DNA of 64,000 bases from Tachypleus tridentatus (taxonomy: Eukaryota; Arthropoda; Merostomata; Xiphosura; Limulidae), in the NCBI RefSeq assembly GCF_004210375.1, contig NC_134830.1, positions 67,124,326 through 67,188,325 of the forward strand. The letters run 5' to 3'. The notes under the pieces were generated by a model. That model saw nothing but the letters and a program-made list of their open reading frames with translations, ran no database searches and had not been told where the DNA came from. Position 1 is the first letter of the stretch. Each line of letters begins with the position of its first letter. Below, piece by piece: positions 34,877-45,937 of the stretch. The position numbers were made by a program, and so were the translations under genes.

Positions 34877-35296
34877 ACAAACATATATTTTTCTACGCAG
34901 AGAATGAAGGTGATCTGCATTATTTGAGAATATGTGTGAAAATGTTTGATTTGTTACAATCATACTGCATATTATTAATTTTAATACGACCTGTGTGAAT
35001 AAGGATTAAGCTAAATTCTGTTTCAGTGGTACACAAAACAGCCGAATTTTGTGCTCATTGTTTGATTTGCTTGTATTAATTAACCCAATATGAATTATAT
35101 CTGTATGGATAAAACAAAAAATAATAAGAGAAGTATTTGGAAAAATTCTAGTACGAAAGCTTTTTCAAAGAGTAACATTATTTCAGGTAATACCTCAGAA
35201 CGATTATTCGCACCAAGTGTTGAAATAAACAATATATCATGACTGCTTAATTTTGTTGAAAAGTGAACATGAGGAGCAAAAATGCAGCAGTTGTCA

Positions 35297-35420
35297 ACAG
35301 GTGTGTGTGCTTGTCTTATAACAAAACCACACCTGGCTATCTGCTGAGTCCACCGAGGGGAATCAAACCCCTGATTTTAGCATTGTAAATCCGAAGACTT
35401 CCCGATGTCACAGCGGGGGA
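35297..35420 (-). repeat. SINE family 3 copy
   Basis: Minus-strand copy: reversed tail GTGTGTGTGCTTGTCTTATA, body GGCTATCTGCTGAGTCCACC and reversed box B GGGGAATCAAACCCC. A further tail piece of this family is at 35529-35571. Confidence 0.75.
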
Positions 35421-35583
35421 CGTTAATAGGTGTATGAATACTTGCTGGAAAAAGTGTGTGTGGGGTCTCGTACGTCTTCTGCCCTGTGTGTGTTAGACAT
35501 CTAAGCATTAAATAAAACTGGAAAGAAATGTGTGTGTGTGTTTTTCTTATAGCAAAACCGCGGAAAAAACGCCTAGAAACTAG

Positions 35584-35870
35584 TTTGTTTGTTTTGTTTT
35601 TTTGAATTTCGCACAAAGCTACTCGAGGGCTATCTGTGCTAGCCGTCCCTCATTTAGTAGTGTAAGACTAGAGGGAAGGCAGCTAGTCATCACCACCCAC
35701 TGCCAACTCTTGGGCTACTCTTTTTACCAACGAATAGTGGGATTGACCGTCACATTATAACGCCCCCACAGCTGAAAGGGCGAGCATGTTTGGCGCGACG
35801 GGAATGCGAACCCGCGACCCTCAGATTGCGAGTCGCACGCCTTAACACGCTTGGCCGTGCCGGGCCTTAT
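35584..35870 (-). repeat. SINE family 1, full length, with 12-bp target duplication
   Basis: Minus-strand copy from the reversed (AAAC)n tail to the reversed GGCCCGGCACGGCC head. Perfect repeats CCTAGAAACTAG at 35572-35583 and 35871-35882. It landed next to or inside a family-3 SINE fragment. Confidence 0.92.
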
Positions 35871-35973
35871 CCTAGAAACTAGAAAGCTAAGAAACGTTAG
35901 TAATGAAGTAAGTAATTCCAGAGCTATTAAGAAATGAATAAAAATGTTTAATGGTATTTCATTTTACTACAAG

Positions 35974-36105
35974 TTTATGGTTTGTTTGTAATTAACCATA
36001 AAGTTACACAATGGATTATCTATGCTCTGTCCAACACGGTATCGAAACCCGAATTCTAGCGTTATAAGCCCACAGACTTACCACTGTGTCAATGTCGGCC
36101 ACTTT
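35974..36105 (-). repeat. SINE family 2 copy
   Basis: Reversed tail TTTGTAATTAACCATAAAGT, body ACAATGGATTATCTATGCTC and reversed box B GGTATCGAAACCC. A complete but diverged copy. Confidence 0.7.
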
Positions 36106-36109
36106 TATG

Positions 36110-36990
36110 GAATAAGAAATATTAACTGAGCCCTATTTCCATAAAAGTTATCTTTCTAGCATTGAAAGATAAATTATTGTAAATCAGTTAGAAGGGACAT
36201 CAGTTAAAATTAAAGTACTGAAATATCAGACGCTATGTAAATGTTGATATTTGTATCACCAAGCTGTAAATAGTCCACATTATTTTCTCAAATCTACAAA
36301 TCTCCATTTTGATTCCATGTCTACAGTACTTATGAATTTTAATGGAGCCAAAACAGAGATTTATAGTTTGAAAAAATAATGTAAACATTATTTCCAGCCC
36401 AGTTTTTAACTTTTTTTTACAGTCACTAGTTAGTTGTTGGCTTGAAAATATAATCTTTTCATTTTGATTTGTCTTCTTTCTGTACTCTTTTCACAATCAC
36501 TATTCTCTTTTCAATTAACGACTTTTAGTTATTTTGTTTCTTAATTTTTATGCCCATTTATGGAGAATAAATTTTAAACTACATACGTGCATATGCATCA
36601 GTTGAATGTTACACGTTTTGCAATAGTTTGCTGCTCTATTGGGTTTTTCCACCCAACCCTCACTTACTCAGCTAACTACTTTTGTGCTTGATGTTTTGTA
36701 TAAACATGCGTTTAACAAGGGTCGAGTGCAGAGGAAGCAACTCTAAACAACATCATATATACTATGTATTTATAGCAATCTAAATAAACTTTTTAAATAG
36801 GTCATGGACATTGGCAGCCTTTCATATCATATAGCTGTTTATGTTTTGGGTCAAAACACCCAAAAAATTTTGCTGTAGGCTTTTGAAACAAAAATATGTA
36901 TAATAATAATAATCAAATAATTTGAAAATATGAGCTCACAATTCACCTAAGTACGAAAATCAGTAGAATAAGTTACCACTTACAAGAGTA
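36110..36990. other. Non-coding AT-rich stretch
   Basis: No gene, RNA or named repeat was found. Confidence 0.4.
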
Positions 36991-37265
36991 GGGCCCGGCA
37001 TGGCCAGGTGGGTTAAGGCGTTCGACTCGTAATCCGAAGGTCGCGGGTTCGAATCCCCGTCACACCAAACATGTTTGCTCTTTCAGCCGTAGGGGCATTA
37101 TAATGTTATGGTCAATCCCACTATTCGTTGGTAAAATAGTAGCCCAAGAGTTGACAGTGGGTGGTTATGACTAGCTGCCTTCCCTCTAGTCTTACACTGC
37201 TAAATTAGGGACGGCTTTTTAGGGACCCTCGAGTAGCTTTGCGCGAAATTCAAAAACAAAAAAAA
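36991..37265 (+). repeat. SINE family 1, full length
   Basis: The clearest tRNA head of the window: GGGCCCGGCATGGCCAGG, box A-like TGGCCAGGTGGGTTAAGG, anticodon-like CTCGTAA and box B GGTTCGAATCC, then body and AAAAACAAA tail. A possible short target repeat AGAGTA flanks it. Confidence 0.9.
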
Positions 37266-38456
37266 CAAAGTAAACATTAGAGTAGAGAAATTTACTATGG
37301 TAATCGTCTACTGTTAAAAAACTCGCTGAAATAGTCAAAGAAAACCACATAGATACAAATACAACAGTGAACTCAAGAAATGATAAATCTTCAACATGGT
37401 AATTTCCAATAAATTGCACAAATTATTTTTTTAATAAATGCGCATGAGTAGAACACCAGATTTTTTTCAATGGCGAGAAGTTATGAACTTAGAGAAATTT
37501 TTCAGTGCACAAAACAAAAGCTCTTGAACTAATTTTGTAACTATCCTTTGATTTATTCAGTACTGCATCCATTACTATTGTCCAGTTTTCGGTAAAATAT
37601 TCGTAGCCATTTTTTATGTAGTGCCTTGTGAAACCATTATCAATAATAGTAATAAGGCTGGAGACAATGTTATAAATAAACACATTGTTTACTCTGATAA
37701 AATGAAGCGTTTCCGACTAGTATAAAGGTGCTTAATGGCATTTCTGCGATGCTTCAGTGGTTTCGAAGAGTTTCTATTGGTAGCGAACAAGAACTTATAA
37801 AATATTAGAGGGAGAAAATCTCGAATTTCTAGTATCGACTTAAAAATAGCTCTATAACTTTATATGGAATTTGTTTAGTAGCTGTGCGTAGATTTTGGTG
37901 CCCAACACCTAGCCGTTTTGCTGTGGGTTTCGGTGCTTTAATGGCTTTGAAGAGAAACTTATCCATTAGCGATGAAAAAAATTGATAACATATTTTCTTT
38001 TGTTTTAAGAATCAACACAGAAATAGACTTATGACGTGTGCAGAGGTTTTTTAATGAGTTTGCCTAGTTTCGAATAAAATATTCATAGCTATTTTGTGAA
38101 ACAAGAATAATATGAATTATAATATATGAAGAATAAAAGAATGAATTTTTAATTTTGTCTAACAGTCAGAAAATTAACTTTTTGGCTATTATTAATATTT
38201 TAGTAGCCTTACCAATTGAGATAGAAGGCCATGAGTCTGCTTTTTAAGATGGTTTATTGCCTGCATGTTCTATTACAATTTTTGTGAAATTTATAAGTGA
38301 TCTTCATTATGAACCACTGTTGTGCTTCGTGATAACAGTCTATCGTTATACAGCTATTTACATTTATCTGATTTTAAAACAAATTACGTTCAACACTAAA
38401 CTCAGTCAAAACCTAATGACCATTATGTAAAAAAAAATGTAAGCCACATTTTATTT

Positions 38457-38560
38457 GTTCGTTTGTAATTAATCACAAAGCTACACAATGGGCTATCTGT
38501 GCTCTTCCTACCACGAGTATCGAAACCTGGTATCTAACACTACATTTTAATAGAAGCTAT
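38457..38560 (-). repeat. SINE family 2 copy
   Basis: Reversed tail (TTCGTTTGTAATTAATCACA), body AGCTACACAATGGGCTATCT and box B-like GTATCGAAACC. Confidence 0.65.
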
Positions 38561-38597
38561 ACACTTCGATATTTTAAAGGAGTTTAAAGTAATTTCT

Positions 38598-38630
38598 CTA
38601 TATATATATACACACACACACACATACACA
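38598..38630. repeat. (TA)n(CA)n microsatellite
   Basis: About six TA units pass directly into about nine CA units with one interruption. Confidence 0.9.
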
Positions 38631-39550
38631 ATGTATGATGTCACCAAATGATTAAATATATTTGCAGTAGTTCGTGTTACTTAAGGGTTAACATAATTTA
38701 TTTTACTTCGTCACATTACAACTGAGCACCTGTTACTTCTCATGTTGAAGGCCGTGTGTCTTTGATTGTTTTATATATATATATGTACGTGGGGGGTAAG
38801 TATCCGACATTTTACATTCTGTTTCAGACCACACGCGTGGACACGTGGACATTTATTAGGATGTTTACGTTTGGTGTTAGTTTTTAACCGTTATAGTTAC
38901 TACAACTAAAATACTAATTGCTGACGTTAGGAGCTCTCCAGTGCATTCTTCTACGAAATCTTAGAAACATTAAAACAATCCACATCACTGTATGAACATT
39001 TCAGTAGAGTTTTACTTAAAGACTGTGTAACGCCAGGAAACATTTCAGTCCAAATGTCAAAAGGGTACGAACAAGTGCGAGCTTGGGTAAATCCAGGTTA
39101 TTTAACCACAAATATTTCCCTTCTCTCTTTAATTCAGGTTTAATGGGTGAGATTATTAGTGTGTGGACGTTTGAACAAATTTTGTATAATTCTTCATGAA
39201 ATTTAGGCTTGTCACAAAGGTATTAAGCAATACAGACTTGATGTATTTAAAAAATAATTTTGAAGCGTTGAAATGAAAGATCCGAATGTAAATTAGACAA
39301 GGAAGTACAAGGAAAGGGCTAAAAGTAAGATAAAATTACAGACCATGCAACAATAGTGCAAGATGTCAGTGTAAAGTTTTCTTCGTTATATCATTTAAAT
39401 TTATCATCTAAGAGCCCGAGTGTGTGAAAGTCACACAGATAACGTAGTTATTGACAAGGAAGTCTTTATAAATCGTATGATGAAAACCCTTTAGAACCTT
39501 TAACTTCCTATTGCAACTCTACAAGTTGGAATGATATTTCTATACATATA

Positions 39551-41026
39551 TACTCTTCAAAAAAAGAAACGCAAAAGGCAAAATATGAGACAAATTGTTA
39601 ACAAGCTTATTCCGGGTAGTTCTGTATGACATGTGTGAAACTTGCACATTCACTGCTGAACATCCAAAGTCTGCAAAGGCGAAGTCCACGCTCACTAGGT
39701 GAAGTTTAACGTCACTCAACGTCAATAACGAGTATGCCCCCCGTGAGCATCAATAACTGCTTGGCATCTCCTGCTCATGGAAGCGATGAGATGACGAATC
39801 ACATCCTGTGGAATGGCTGTCCACTCAGCCTGCAAAGCTGCTGCAAGCTGAGGTAGAGTCTGCGGTTGAGGTTGTCGCCGTCGCAGACGTCGGTCCAACT
39901 CGTCCCAAAGATGTTCGATGGGGTTTAAATCTGGTGATCTGTAGGGCCAGGGAAGAACGTTGATGTTGTGGTGTCTCAAGAAGGCAGTGGTGAGTCGGGC
40001 TGTGTGAGGACAGGCGTTGTCATGTTGAAAAACGTCGTTGACGTTCACCATGATGGGTTGCACATGGGGCATAAGAATCTCGTCGGCGTATCGTTGAGCC
40101 GTAAGATTCCCTCGAATGTGGAAAAGATCTGTTCTGGCATTGTAAGCGATGGCAGCCCACATCATGACGCTGCCACCACCAAATCTGTCAACATCCTGCA
40201 CACAGTTTGCTGCAAAACGTTCACCTCGGCGACGGTAAACACGGGTCCTTCCATTCTGCCTACGAAGCATAAAACGTGATTCATCGCTGAACCAAACATG
40301 CCTCCATCGTCGATGAGGCCATACCCGATGTGCCAGTCCACTGCAGCCGTGCTTGACGATGTTGCTGGGTGAGGATGACGCCTCTGACTGGACGTCGAGG
40401 TCGGATTCCTGCATCTCGTAGACGGTTGCGTACGGTCTGATCGGAAATCCTGGTATGGTTGAGGCAGTAGACGTCGCAATGGTGATCCTATCCCGAAGGT
40501 GACGTAACCTGATATTGCGATCTTGTGCGGGCGTGGTCACACGAGGTCTGCCAGATCGTGGACGTTCACGAGTTGATCCATGTTGTTGGTGACGATTCCA
40601 TAGCCTTGTGATGGTGCTTGGGTGGACATTCACAGCTCTGGCAACATCTGATCGAGATTCGCCTGCTTCCAAGCGACTAATGGCGTTATGCTTCAGTCAG
40701 TCTTGGCGTAACTGTATTGCGTGTCGGTGGCTTAACACTGAGCTATGGAAACCGAGAACCCGTCACTTTTATAGGGATTTTGCACATGTTGCACTTGCAG
40801 AACATGCAGATCTCTAAAACAAATTTATTGGACACGCATGCGTTTTGGCGAAAAATCCGATGTCTTCCTCCGTTTTCAAAGTGCACAACTTTTATTGTCA
40901 TTTTGGTCTGACAATCAGTGCCTTTACACGTGTAACATCACATACTCTGAGCTTGTAACGTTATTACATATATTTCTCTTTAAAATAACAAAAATATCCC
41001 TTTTGCGTTTCTTGTTTTGAAGAGTA
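39551..41026 (-). mobile_element. Tc1/mariner-superfamily transposon
   Basis: Terminal inverted repeats beginning TACTCTTCAAAA match at 27 of 28 bases (39551-39578 and 40999-41026). They are bounded by TA dinucleotides at 39549-39550 and 41027-41028, the standard target duplication of this superfamily. The element is about 1.48 kb and encodes one transposase on the minus strand. It is notably more GC-rich than its surroundings, consistent with a later arrival. It lies between islands of duplication unit 2 with no counterpart in unit 1. Confidence 0.95.
39722..40672 (-). pseudogene. Tc1-like transposase with out-of-frame middle segment
   Basis: The 316-residue open frame cuts and joins transposon ends in working relatives. 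It has an N-terminal helix-turn-helix (SRSDVARAVNVHPSTITRLW), a GRPR motif and a DDE core: Asp in VWFSDESRF, Asp in FQHDNACPHTA and Glu in SPDLNPIEHLWDEL. Spacing between the second Asp and the Glu is 34 residues (DD34E). Between about 40330 and 40450 the family-like sequence (ISDQTVRNRLRDAGIRPRRP) lies in another frame, so roughly 40 residues are scrambled between two compensating frameshifts. Upstream, the natural N-terminus is separated by an in-frame TGA. It is probably inactive. Confidence 0.85.
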
Positions 41027-41407
41027 TATATAAATTATAGTTGTGTACAATGGCCTGTTTCTTTATTCGGGTTCTTAATTTCCAGATAAACATGTCTAAA
41101 AAAAACGATATACGATTATGATTAAATAGTATGCGTTAATAACTTTATTTAGAATGCTGACACAAGGAAGCTCATATTTATGTCTCTGTGTTCTACACGA
41201 CTGATTACCTTTCTGTGCCTTAAATATCGTTGTCCCTAAACTGAAGGATGGATTAATGTCTAAAAAGAAGTAACAAATGTGACTACAAAACCTATAGAGA
41301 TATGACTATTTATAACGTACTTTACGTTTGGTCGTGAATGATTTTAGTTATTTCAAGATGTAACTTATCAATCAAAACAGTAGGAGGTGATTTATCGTGA
41401 TGAGGAA

Positions 41408-41689
41408 CCTTGTTTGTTTGTTTTGAATTTTGCTCAAACCTGTTCGAGGGCTTTCTACGCTAGCCGTCCCTAATTTAGCAGTGTAAGGCTGGAGGGAAGG
41501 CATCTAGTCATCACCACCCACCACCGACTCTAGGGCTACTCTTTTACCAACAAATAGTGAGATTGACAGTCACTTTATAACACCCCCACGGCTGAAAGGG
41601 CGAGAATGTTTGGTATGACGGGGATCCGAACCCGCGACCCTCGGATTACAAGTCGGGTGCCTTAACCCACCTGGTCATGCCGGGCTGAC
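41408..41689 (-). repeat. SINE family 1 with 8-bp target duplication
   Basis: Minus-strand copy with (TTTG)n start, body and reversed head ending CATGCCGGGC. Direct repeats ATGAGGAA at 41400-41407 and 41690-41697. Confidence 0.85.
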
Positions 41690-42796
41690 ATGAGGAAGCA
41701 AAAGCATAAAAGGTGGATTATGTAACGTACAGGACGGCCAATAAATATAACATTAATTACTTATAGTCATTAATCATGTTTAAGATAAAGTACTTTCAAT
41801 TAAAGATAAAAACAAAACATATTCTGTTACTTTATTTACACGTTAATTTCGCTCTTCTTTACTTTTGATTGAATAAATTTATTACATCTTCTTGGAAAGT
41901 GTCAGTCTTTATTTGCTTAAGAAGCTTTTTCTCAATGGCAATTAACGCTAAACTTGCAAGTATTTCTTGTCGTTGCACATTTCTGATGTAGCTGTGAATT
42001 CTTTTTAAATGAGAGAAAGAACGCTCAACTTAGGCACTAGTGACTGGAAGAGTCAAGATTAACTCATACAACTTTGTAAGTTGTTTCCGAGTTGCATCTA
42101 ATTTGGCATTTCGCAAATAATAAAGTAATTCATTCACTTTCAAATCTGCGTCAGCGTATAAAACCGAAAGTTCACTTTTCAAGAGATGTATATTAAAATA
42201 TTCTCCATAATTATCTTGTAATGATTTTAATGCTAATTCAGGAAATATTTTTTGTTCTCTTTCTGCTTTTTTTTTTTTTTGTATCAAGAAGCTCAAAGAA
42301 TGCTGTGTTTTTCAAGCTTTGAAACCTAGTTTCAATTAAGTTGCAAACTGTATACAAAATTTTATAAAATTACTTTCCGAATGTTAATGTCTTCTCAGGG
42401 CTCATTTCTTATTCACTTAGTAATGTGGTATAATCCATTGATTGCTGCTCAAAATTCATTGAAATCGTCTTTATTTTTAGCAGAATAGTCACCATTTTAT
42501 TTACTTCATTCATACATTAGAATATATCAAATATCCTATTGTGTAGTACATCAAAAATAACATTTATAAATGAAAAATACTGGTAAATACATTCAACAAG
42601 AAATTTAACTTAAAATTTCTGAGATTCGATTAAAGTGCCTGGTTACAGGCAAAGGTTTTAGTATTCCAGTTGCCAAAATTATCGACAATATTTTGAAATA
42701 AGTCAACGAGTTCTTCTTTGTATTCCAAGACAGTTTTAACAAGGCAGTGGTTATAATAACAACTAATTGGGACCACTTTCGGGAATCCTTTTTTTT

Positions 42797-43405
42797 TCAG
42801 TTAGTATCTGAAAGGTACACAAGTTTTGTTAATCTCGCAAAAGAACAAATATAATGATTTAAGTTTTTAAAGAATCTGTCACACTCCTTGTTCTTCGTCA
42901 TAGATTGCGACAACACTAAATTCAATCTATCTGCTATACAATGAATGAAAATAACTTTGGGATACTTATTTCTAACTTTGTTTTGAAGCTCATCCAGCTC
43001 ACTGGAAATCATGCTTGCCCTATCATAGGTTTGCACAACAAATGTCGACTCAACGTTTAATTCATCGACTAAATTAAACACTATCCTGGATAAACCTACA
43101 GCTGTTCGATCTGTACTAACATTTGTAAACCCCAGAAATCGATCACAAATTTTACCATCTCTAGTCACATATCGCACAACACTTGAAAGCCTAGAAATGG
43201 TTCTTGCATCAGTAGTTACATCTAAGATAAGAGCCACAAATGGAGAATAACTTATTTCACTTTTAATTTTATTCAACAATATTTCTCCTACACAATTAAT
43301 GAGGTTATTTTGGATTCTATTTGACAGGCAAGAAATAATACTCGATTTCTTTGAATGGGATTTCAATAATGGATCATATTTCTTGCACAAATTTACCGAT
43401 TCCAC
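42797..43405 (-). pseudogene. hAT transposase core fragment
   Basis: This is a 202-residue open frame with the first catalytic Asp region (ILDVTTD) and the YDxAS motif (here TYDRAS). It ends near LTKLVYLSD, where related proteins continue. Its N-terminal side continues to about 43430 and then loses frame before the 39-bp repeats. It was once the catalytic middle of the transposase. Confidence 0.75.
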
Positions 43406-43446
43406 ATAACTGCCTCGGTTAGTAGATTCTAGTGATTCATCATTAC

Positions 43447-43602
43447 CTCTAACTGCTGTTCACACAAACTATATGTTACGTCGACCTCTGACTGTTGTTC
43501 ACACAAACTGTATGCTACGTCGTCCTCTAACTGTTGTTCACACAAACTGTATGTTACGTCGAATTCTAACTGTTGTTCACACAAACTATATGCTACGTCG
43601 AT
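43447..43602 (-). repeat. 39-bp minisatellite, four copies, coding-length unit
   Basis: Four consecutive 39-bp units at 43447, 43486, 43525 and 43564 differ at only a few sites. On the minus strand each reads as a 13-residue unit of the type DVxYSLCEQQLEx without stops. It lies just upstream of the hAT fragment but is offset from its present frame by a small indel. Multiples of three suggest the expansion happened while the frame was coding. Confidence 0.85.
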
Positions 43603-43789
43603 TAATTTTTTGAAAATTCTCTATTCCTCTTCATCTTTTCATTGTCCATTTACATATTTATTTTATGTTGACTGTTTAGTTAAAATTCAAGCTGTGATTT
43701 TCCGAATGTAGCTAGGCCTAAAATTGAAAATATATGACTGGATGAATTTTCATGTCTTTTAGTTGCCTTATGCATGTTATGCAGGTTCT

Positions 43790-44560
43790 AAATACAATGA
43801 TGATCCAACTGTAATATTTGTTGTTTATCTATTATCGGCTAGTAATTCTTGTTTCTTCCTGTACCTGAGCATTTAAAAGGAACATTAAATGTCTGTAAAA
43901 AGGCAGATTTAAAGGAGTAACGATTACATTGCTTATATTATAATTATGATATTTTTAATACAGCTAGTTATTAACAATATTATAAAATCGGATATTCCAT
44001 TTGAAACTATGTCACTTCAGTGAAATATGTTGACACCATTGTTTTTGTTTCTGAATTATCATGTAGTAAAAAGAAGTAAAAGAAAGTGAATGTGTGTTTT
44101 CTTACAGCACATGCCATATCGAGATACACGCTGTGCCCACCGAGAGGAATCAAACCCCTGACTATAGCAATGTCAGATTTACCGCTGTACCAGAAGAAAG
44201 TATAGCAAGAATAATCTTTTGATATCATATTTACTTTGTTCTTTTTAGTACCATATAGAGTTTATATTGTATATCATGTATTAATTAGTTAATTAAATGC
44301 AATTAAAACTGTACAAATAACATTTAAGCTGTGAGTACAGGCATGAAGCATTGAAAAGCAAAACACAAGTAATTTTACAAATTGCACAAGCCTGTAATGA
44401 TTTTATTGTCTTTAAATTTTTACATGCTCTACAGTAATTCCTGGACGCTGAACCCGAAAATTATATCCACTTTTCTCCATCACGTACAAATTTTGTAGAA
44501 AACATCGTTTTTACTTTCAAACAAGTGAATCATTTTCATTGAAATCGGATCACATTTTAT
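43790..44560. repeat. Unit 2 islands matching 6690-6990 and 7740-8010
   Basis: Two alignable parts: 43790-44060 (for example CTATGTCACTTCAGTGAAA against CTACGTCACCACAGTGAAA) and 44280-44560 (CAAGTGAATCATTTTCATTG against CAAGTGAATAATTTTCATTG). A family-3 SINE lies between them, where unit 1 has family-1 SINEs. Confidence 0.75.
44086..44195 (-). repeat. SINE family 3 copy
   Basis: Reversed tail GTGTGTTTTCTTACAGC, body with GCTGTGCCCACCGAGAGG and reversed box B AATCAAACCCC. The overlapping frame at 44007-44228 is therefore not a gene. Confidence 0.65.
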
Positions 44561-44569
44561 GTTTAAGGC

Positions 44570-45680
44570 TGTTTGTTTATTTAAATTTAGATTTTATGAA
44601 TAGCTGGACATAAAAAAGAAGAAGAAATTACATGATAAAAATATAAGCTGTACAAACTTCACACTTCACAAGTATTTAAATATTGTTAAACACCCTTGTA
44701 GACGGGTTGTTATTGTAATTAGTTCAATACCTCCTATTCGGAAAAATCACATTTCTTAACTAAGATAATATATCAATAAATTTGAAAGTTAAAATCACAT
44801 AGTATAGTTTGTATAAAATTAAGAAAGCATGCTATGAGAAAAAAATTCTGCATCAGGTTTTTAATTTTATAAACGAAAATATATTTGAAAATGAAAAATG
44901 ATTTTAATTTTGTATTTGAATATATTGAAAAAAATACTTAAGACCGTAGTTAAAATTATTAGAAAAGTTAAACTAATATTCCTGATTAAACTTTATATTG
45001 AAATCTAGTGACTCGTTGGTAAGCCTATGAAAGACTTAAAACATTGGGAATCGAATTTACACACCCGTAATGGGCAGAGAACAAATTATCCATTGCACAG
45101 CTCTACATTTAACGACAATCAAACCGATCATTGAAATCAAATATAAAATCAATGCATTTTTTTATTTCCAATATTTATCGAATTTGATTTCATTGTTTTG
45201 GTCAAATCTGAAAAATGTTTGGGATTTTCCTGGGTAAAGAACACATTCCTTCCTGAACACACTTTTATAAATATTATTATTTTTCGCTACAATTGTGAAA
45301 TAATTACGTAATGTCAAATGTATGTTTTTTATCATATTATGTATTCAAGAACTTCATTTTGCTGTAAATACTTTATAATAATTACATTACTGTAACAAAA
45401 GAATGCCTTTATTAATCAGCAATCGATGCTAATCCAGACTAAACATTTTAGCTTTAAAGCACTAAAAACAATCAAATAAAATAGCAGAAAAAGTACATGT
45501 ACATTCATGGCTTCTAATAAAAAAATACCATACAGTAGTATTAATATTCATTTCTGTTGATCATACATTAATAAAAGAGCGCTTACAGTTGTAAATTATT
45601 TCATTTCATTAAAAAATAATAATATTTTCAGCACTCATTAGAAGATTGGTAACATTTTATTAAGTTTTATTCATTTAAAC
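44570..45680. repeat. Unit 2 island matching 12960-13990
   Basis: Last alignable part of unit 2. It shares AGCTGTACAAACTTCA, GGGATTTTCCTGGGTAAAGA and TAATCAGCAATCGATGCTAA with unit 1. It includes the shared family-2 SINE relic at 45008-45125. Confidence 0.8.
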
Positions 45681-45937
45681 TCTCCTGTTGTAAGAGATTC
45701 CAAGATTTTGTATTCATTTCTTGATTGCTCTATTAGAAAGGTAAATAGAAGAGAGAAAGAAAAGTTTAGAAAAACACAAACATGGCATTAATATTTGTGC
45801 TCTTCAGTGTCTCAGGTAGAAATAATACAATTCAATGGAAATTTAAAGAATAGAGCATACGGTGACTTTTAGACTGATGGATGATCCCATCGGAAATAAC
45901 GCGCCATTAAGAGCAAGGCTGTTATATATCCTTTAAC

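Larger units (their letters stand above)
37265..39548. other. Non-coding stretch with microsatellite and SINE relic
   Basis: A family-2 SINE relic lies at 38457-38560 (minus). A compound (TA)n(CA)n microsatellite lies at 38598-38630, and a short (TA)n run near 38773. Open frames at 37219-37419 and 37489-37683 have no domains and the first overlaps a SINE. Confidence 0.5.
41850..43620 (-). mobile_element. hAT-superfamily transposon relic (DUF4371/ZMYM-like)
   Basis: The minus strand encodes pieces of a hAT transposase. In 42797-43405 there is LILDVTTDARTISRLSSVVR, then FLGFTNVSTDRTAVGL, VVQTYDRASMIS and FIHCIADRLNLVLSQS, the RNase H-like core seen in DUF4371-type hAT proteins. In 42030-42296 and beyond it, the C-terminal dimerisation region reads LPVTSA, a TAA stop, then VERSFSHLKRIHSYIRNVQR. 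The region between (42300-42800) is full of stops and frameshifts. Terminal inverted repeats and the 8-bp target site were not found. It is a dead copy. Confidence 0.8.
20240..45680. repeat. Segmental duplication unit 2 (contains PYM copy 2, heavily interrupted)
   Basis: The first part, 20240-26850, is the counterpart of 240-6290. Later islands at 32945-33070, 43790-44060, 44280-44560 and 44570-45670 continue the collinear order of unit 1. Between them lie about 17 kb of added or unalignable sequence with SINEs, fold-backs, a Tc1-like element and a hAT relic. Within the PYM part, unit 2 has two extra segments: about 700 bp at 21620-22315 and about 830 bp at 24490-25325. Those may be insertions here or deletions in unit 1. 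Confidence 0.75.

Noticed and set aside
36991-37065. tRNA-Thr(CGT) gene
   Set aside because: Box A, box B and a CTCGTAA anticodon-like loop are present, but the anticodon stem does not pair well and the sequence continues into the SINE body and tail. The same holds for the other heads.
39968-40911. Plus-strand frames over the Tc1-like element
   Set aside because: Antisense shadows of the GC-rich transposase gene.
43447-43602. CRISPR-like array
   Set aside because: The units are contiguous 39-bp tandem repeats without spacers, in animal DNA. It is a minisatellite.
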